A DNA stretch of 64,000 nucleotides from RYN-230 sp963717125 (GTDB taxonomy: Bacteria; Actinomycetota; Actinomycetes; Streptosporangiales; Streptosporangiaceae). The stretch spans positions 620,001 through 684,000 of the forward strand of contig CAVQVG010000007.1 in assembly GCA_963717125.1 (NCBI GenBank), read 5' to 3'. The notes below the pieces were generated by a model, which searched no databases, was not told the DNA's origin, and saw only the letters and a program-made list of their open reading frames with translations. Shown piece by piece: positions 61,575 through 64,000 of the stretch (the stretch's first letter is position 1; the number at the start of each line of letters is the position of its first letter). Position numbers and translations under genes: made by a program.

Positions 61575-62336
61575 TCAGGCTTCCAGCCCGTCCAGGAACG
61601 AATAAGGCGGCCAGGGGCCGTTCACCTCGGCGCGCATGCCCACGCCCGCCCCGCTCAGCGTGTGCGCCACCGCGGCGAACTCGGTGGCCATGTCGGCGCG
61701 CAGCAGGTAAGCGCTGTTCAGCACCAGCCACTCGGCACGCTCGGTGAACCGGGGGTCCTCGGCCGGCTGCCGCCTGGAGTCCACGGCGAAGTCGCTCAGC
61801 GCGGCGTCGATCGCGTCGGCCACGTCCTCGGCGCGCTCGACCGCGTCCGCCGGGCCCGCCGCACCGTATATCTGCACCCCCCACTCGACCGTGTTGCGAA
61901 ACCGGTCGAGCATCCCGGCGAACTCGTCGCGGCGCCAGGCCAGCAGGGCCCGGACGGTCTCGTCGTCCGGATGCACGGTGGCCAGCCGGAGGGGCAGCAC
62001 GGGGCCGCCACCCGCCGCGGTGCCCGCGATGACCCGGTGATGCGCGCGGCCGACCCGCTCGATGTTGTCCAGACCGCCGAGCAGGCTGGCCAGGGCCTCC
62101 TCACCGAACGACTGCGCGGCGACGGTGCCGACGACGGCGGTGAGGCCGGCCTCGCTGACCGGCCGGACCGGTTCCCCGCCCACCCCGGTCAGGCCGGCGA
62201 GCCGTCCTGGGCCGAACTGGTCGGTGATCGCGTATACCCAGACCACCGTGTCCGGTACCCAGCCCGCGTGCGGCTCATCAAGCCGCAGCTGCGGCCCGGC
62301 CGACAGGCCATCGGGGGTCATCAGGGTCGGTGCCAT
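61575..62336 (-). CDS. GvpL/GvpF-family gas-vesicle-like protein, orphan
   Basis: 253 residues from ATG 62336, behind AAGGAG. VVWVYAITDQFGPGRLAGLTGV, VLPLRLATVHPDDETVRALL, and the C-terminal MRAEVNGPWPPYSFLDGLEA are the hallmarks of GvpF/GvpL. In gas vesicle clusters these coat-interacting proteins help assembly, but no gvpA, gvpN or other gvp gene is in the window. The gene may be a remnant or have another role. Confidence 0.9.
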   Translation of the reverse strand: MAPTLMTPDGLSAGPQLRLDEPHAGWVPDTVVWVYAITDQFGPGRLAGLTGVGGEPVRPVSEAGLTAVVGTVAAQSFGEEALASLLGGLDNIERVGRAHHRVIAGTAAGGGPVLPLRLATVHPDDETVRALLAWRRDEFAGMLDRFRNTVEWGVQIYGAAGPADAVERAEDVADAIDAALSDFAVDSRRQPAEDPRFTERAEWLVLNSAYLLRADMATEFAAVAHTLSGAGVGMRAEVNGPWPPYSFLDGLEA

Positions 62337-62809
62337 CTCACTCCTTCCGGGCAGCGTGCGGTTCCAGCCACGCATGCGGCGGCAGGCGCCGATCCGGCTA
62401 CCCGCTGCCGATGGGTCACGGCACCGTTGCTCGGCGAGAACACCGGCACCGCGGCACGGCGGGTGGTGAGCCTGCGCTGGCCGACAGCCAGCCGGGCCCG
62501 GGGACGGCCTCTCGCTGACCCCCCAGCCTGGCTGTCCACGGCCGGCACCACCGGCGGAACAGCGAGCAGATCATTCATCCGTAATCTGCGGCTCCCCCAC
62601 CGCACCCCACGAGATTACCGTGCCTCCTAAGGTGATTAAGCCGGCTCACCCCAATTGAGCTAGTCCGTAATCATCAGGCGCGCTCACTCGTCCGGCGTCG
62701 GCCGGGGCCGACGCTGTATGCGGGTTCAGACGTGCACCACGGCGATGCGCTGCGCCTTCGGCAGGCCTGCCTCATGGACCAACCTGTTCAGGCACGTAGC
62801 AACGTTCCG
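62337..62809. other. 473-base gap between gvpF/L-like and vapC-like genes
   Basis: The gvpF/L promoter should be at the left edge. An antisense-looking minus-strand frame (to 62605, reading MNDLLAVPPVVPAVDS) is possible but has no ribosome site. No other structure recognised. Confidence 0.45.
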
Positions 62810-63223
62810 CTAGCGGGCCGCGAACGGATCCAGTAGACGCACCCCGGTTGACGCGACGTCGCTAACGTTGCGGGTGACCAGCGTCCAGTCGTGAACCAGT
62901 GCGGTCGCCGCCAGCAAGCCATCCACGACGGGCACGGGGTCCGGGACGTTGAGACGTCCCCAGGCCTCGGCTATCGGGACGGTGACCGGGACAACGCGGT
63001 CGGCATAGCCGTTAACGAGCTGACCGAGCCAGCGCTCGAAGATCTCGGCTTGAGCCGGGTCCCGCCGGGCCAGCCGGTCAATGCCCTGCCTGATTTCCCC
63101 GACTACCAGCACGCTCAGGAACAGCTTGTCGGCCGGAACCGAGCCGAACCAGCTGGCGACACCTGGGTCGGGCGCTCGCTTCCGGATCTCCGACAGCACG
63201 TTGGTGTCGAGCAGGAAACTCAC
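62810..63223 (-). CDS. PIN-domain toxin, VapC-like
   Basis: 137 residues from GTG 63223, overlapping the antitoxin TGA as GTGA. Acidic residues of the PIN active site: SFLLDTNVLSEIRKR, LVVGEIRQGIDRLA and VVDGLLAATALVHDWTLVTRN. PIN toxins cut RNA. Complete and paired with the antitoxin, so probably functional. The sequence lies near the edge of a more disordered region. Confidence 0.9.
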   Translation of the reverse strand: MSFLLDTNVLSEIRKRAPDPGVASWFGSVPADKLFLSVLVVGEIRQGIDRLARRDPAQAEIFERWLGQLVNGYADRVVPVTVPIAEAWGRLNVPDPVPVVDGLLAATALVHDWTLVTRNVSDVASTGVRLLDPFAAR

Positions 63224-63474
63224 TCGTCGCCCACGTCGACCCAACGGGCCGGCTGAGCGGATCGGCCGATTTCCAGGTCCACGTCCGGAGCAGACCGCAG
63301 GAACTCCTTGAAGTCCTCCCCCGCATTCCGGAGATGCCGGTACTCGGTAATGCTGACCACGACCGCCACCTCCTCGCCATGCCGGGTAACGAACTGCGGC
63401 CCATCGGCCTCGACCGACCGGATCAGTTCGCTGAAGCGCTGCTTGGCTTCCTGAAGCTGCCAGTGATCATGCAT
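63220..63474 (-). CDS. Phd/YefM-type antitoxin
   Basis: 84 residues, ATG start. WQLQEAKQRFSELIRSVEADGPQFVTRHGEEVAVVVSITEYRHL is the Phd/YefM DNA-binding fold; the rest (FKEFLRSAPDVDLEIGRSAQ) is the toxin-binding tail. Precedes the toxin with translational coupling and should repress its own promoter. A direct repeat CTAGACAG (63490-63507) is next to the start. Confidence 0.9.
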   Translation of the reverse strand: MHDHWQLQEAKQRFSELIRSVEADGPQFVTRHGEEVAVVVSITEYRHLRNAGEDFKEFLRSAPDVDLEIGRSAQPARWVDVGDE

Positions 63475-63794
63475 CGCATCCTCGCCCCATCTAGACAGAC
63501 TAGACAGAGCTCTCAGTCAGTTCAAGGCTACTAACCGCTAGACGGTCCCCCGGCTCCGGGAGACCGTCTAGCGGTTGCCTTACGGGCTCGCACCGACACC
63601 GTGACGAGGTTCTCTAACGGTCAGGCGGCCACTCCTATTGCCCGCGAGACAACGTCGGCGATCTCAACCGCGATCTCTTCCAGGGTGCACTCGGACGTAC
63701 TCCTGGCGAGCTTGTCAGCCAACGATGGGCTGCTGGCCAAGGTCCCAGTAATTGAAGTTCATCGATTTACTCCCGTACTACTGGCGCAGTGCAC
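63475..63794. other. 320-base edge region with hairpin and gene remnants
   Basis: Contains the hairpin at 63533-63576 and no complete gene. On the minus strand, MNFNYWDLGQQPIVG followed at once by a stop (about 63700-63760) looks like the start of a DUF1883-like protein cut short, and another frame reads ADKLARSTSECTLEEIAVEI to 63622. I read this as decayed sequence. Confidence 0.4.
63533..63576. terminator. Hairpin upstream of the antitoxin gene
   Basis: AACCGCTAGACGGTC (63533-63547) pairs perfectly with GACCGTCTAGCGGTT (63562-63576), and the inner CCCCGG/CCGGGA extends the stem. It is followed by TGCCTTA on the plus strand and preceded by the CTAGACAG repeats. Either a terminator for the minus-strand sequence upstream or an operator-linked structure. 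Confidence 0.6.
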
Positions 63795-64000
63795 TTATTC
63801 GGAGGGTGCGGTATTCGGGATCCGCGTCCAGGTGGCAGAGCGGCCTGTTCCGTCGGCCTGGACTTTGCCTTCGCCCCGCAACTGCTCCAGGGCGAGCCGG
63901 ATCGTCTGGTCGCTGACGCCTGGCACTGCCGTCCTGATGTCAGCGAGGCGGAACGTGGCGGGCGCGTGACGCAGTATGTGCTCGCGGACGCGCTCCTGCT
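63795..64000 (-). CDS. Winged-helix-type C-terminal fragment (cut by window edge)
   Basis: The frame runs from the window end to TAA at 63795-63797. About 68 residues: QERVREHILRHAPATFRLAD, then VSDQTIRLALEQLRGEGKVQ and WTRIPNTAPSE, the pattern of a winged helix at the end of Fic-like or regulator proteins. The N-terminal part is outside the window, so no family is assigned. Confidence 0.6.
   Translation of the reverse strand, partial: QERVREHILRHAPATFRLADIRTAVPGVSDQTIRLALEQLRGEGKVQADGTGRSATWTRIPNTAPSE

Noticed and set aside
62642..62809. Continuation of the PIN toxin frame past its stop
   Set aside because: The frame after TAG reads on for about 27 codons (NVATCLNRLVHEAGLPKAQR) but has no start and no partner; chance.
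1..64000. CRISPR arrays, tRNA or rRNA genes, phage modules
   Set aside because: No regularly spaced repeats, no tRNA-like TTCGA loops with stems, and no phage structural genes were seen on either strand.

Overview
The window is chromosomal DNA of a high-GC Gram-positive bacterium of the Actinomycetota. Evidence includes the actinobacterial bc1-aa3 respiratory cluster (ctaE-qcrCAB, ctaCDF), a PimB'-type mannosyltransferase, an AdoK-type kinase, a PspA/PspAA/HtpX/PspAB operon, DUF3043 and DUF7455 proteins, a principal sigma factor with a long acidic N-terminus, frequent GTG starts and very high GC at third codon positions. The order fits a filamentous or soil actinomycete (Streptosporangiales-like); I cannot name the genus. 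Genes from about 3 to 33 kb keep an order that, from memory, matches the Mycobacterium tuberculosis Rv2182c-Rv2204c region: acyltransferase, SRPBCC protein, long-chain acyl-CoA synthetase, pimB', NlpC/P60, exonuclease, trpD, ctaE-qcrCAB, ctaF-ctaC, adoK, erpA.

Layout. 1-9 kb: end of glpK, a DUF4389 membrane protein, PAP2 and PlsC lipid enzymes, an esterase, an MFS exporter, small conserved proteins, an SRPBCC protein and a metallophosphoesterase. 9-17.6 kb: acyl-CoA synthetase (two frameshifts), PimB', an NlpC/P60 hydrolase behind a c-di-AMP (ydaO-type) riboswitch, a Cys-rich small protein, a methyltransferase, an exonuclease-like protein with an altered catalytic residue, a stand-alone Lrp ligand-binding domain, and TrpD fused to a receiver-like domain. 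17.6-29 kb: the cytochrome bc1-aa3 genes, an L,D-transpeptidase, a TusA-like protein, a CtaG-like assembly protein and a lipid kinase. 29-33 kb: a secreted sedolisin, AdoK and ErpA. 33-38.5 kb: an ApbE/FMN-binding/ferric-reductase-like operon and the Psp operon. 38.5-44.6 kb: DUF3043, an aldo/keto reductase, an IS4-family element inserted in the loop of a hairpin repeat, a PfkB kinase and an SDR. 44.6-54 kb: a large membrane protein, topoisomerase subunits A and B, DUF7455 and the principal sigma factor. 54-64 kb: a PAS-GAF-PP2C phosphatase, an unknown 535-residue protein, a membrane-anchored double-AAA ATPase, an orphan GvpF/L protein, a VapBC-like toxin-antitoxin pair and a degraded edge.

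How it works together. Much of the window serves the cell envelope and the respiratory chain: electrons pass QcrB-QcrA-QcrC to CtaC/D/E/F, with CtaG-like assembly and ErpA Fe-S delivery nearby. The flavin operon could form a second transmembrane electron route. PimB', PlsC, PAP2, NlpC/P60 and the L,D-transpeptidase build or remodel membrane lipid and wall, and Psp monitors membrane damage.

Two cautions. At least six single-base indels interrupt genes that should be essential (qcrA, qcrB, a type II topoisomerase A subunit) or conserved (acyl-CoA synthetase, ctaG-like); the protein on both sides of each is well conserved, so I read them as sequencing or assembly errors. The most notable non-coding structure is a family of palindromic hairpins (CGTGATCAACCGATTGGTG-type arms) beyond gene 3' ends, one of them the IS target, plus an inverted pair of about 90-bp GC-rich intergenic repeats. 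I see no tRNA, rRNA or CRISPR array.
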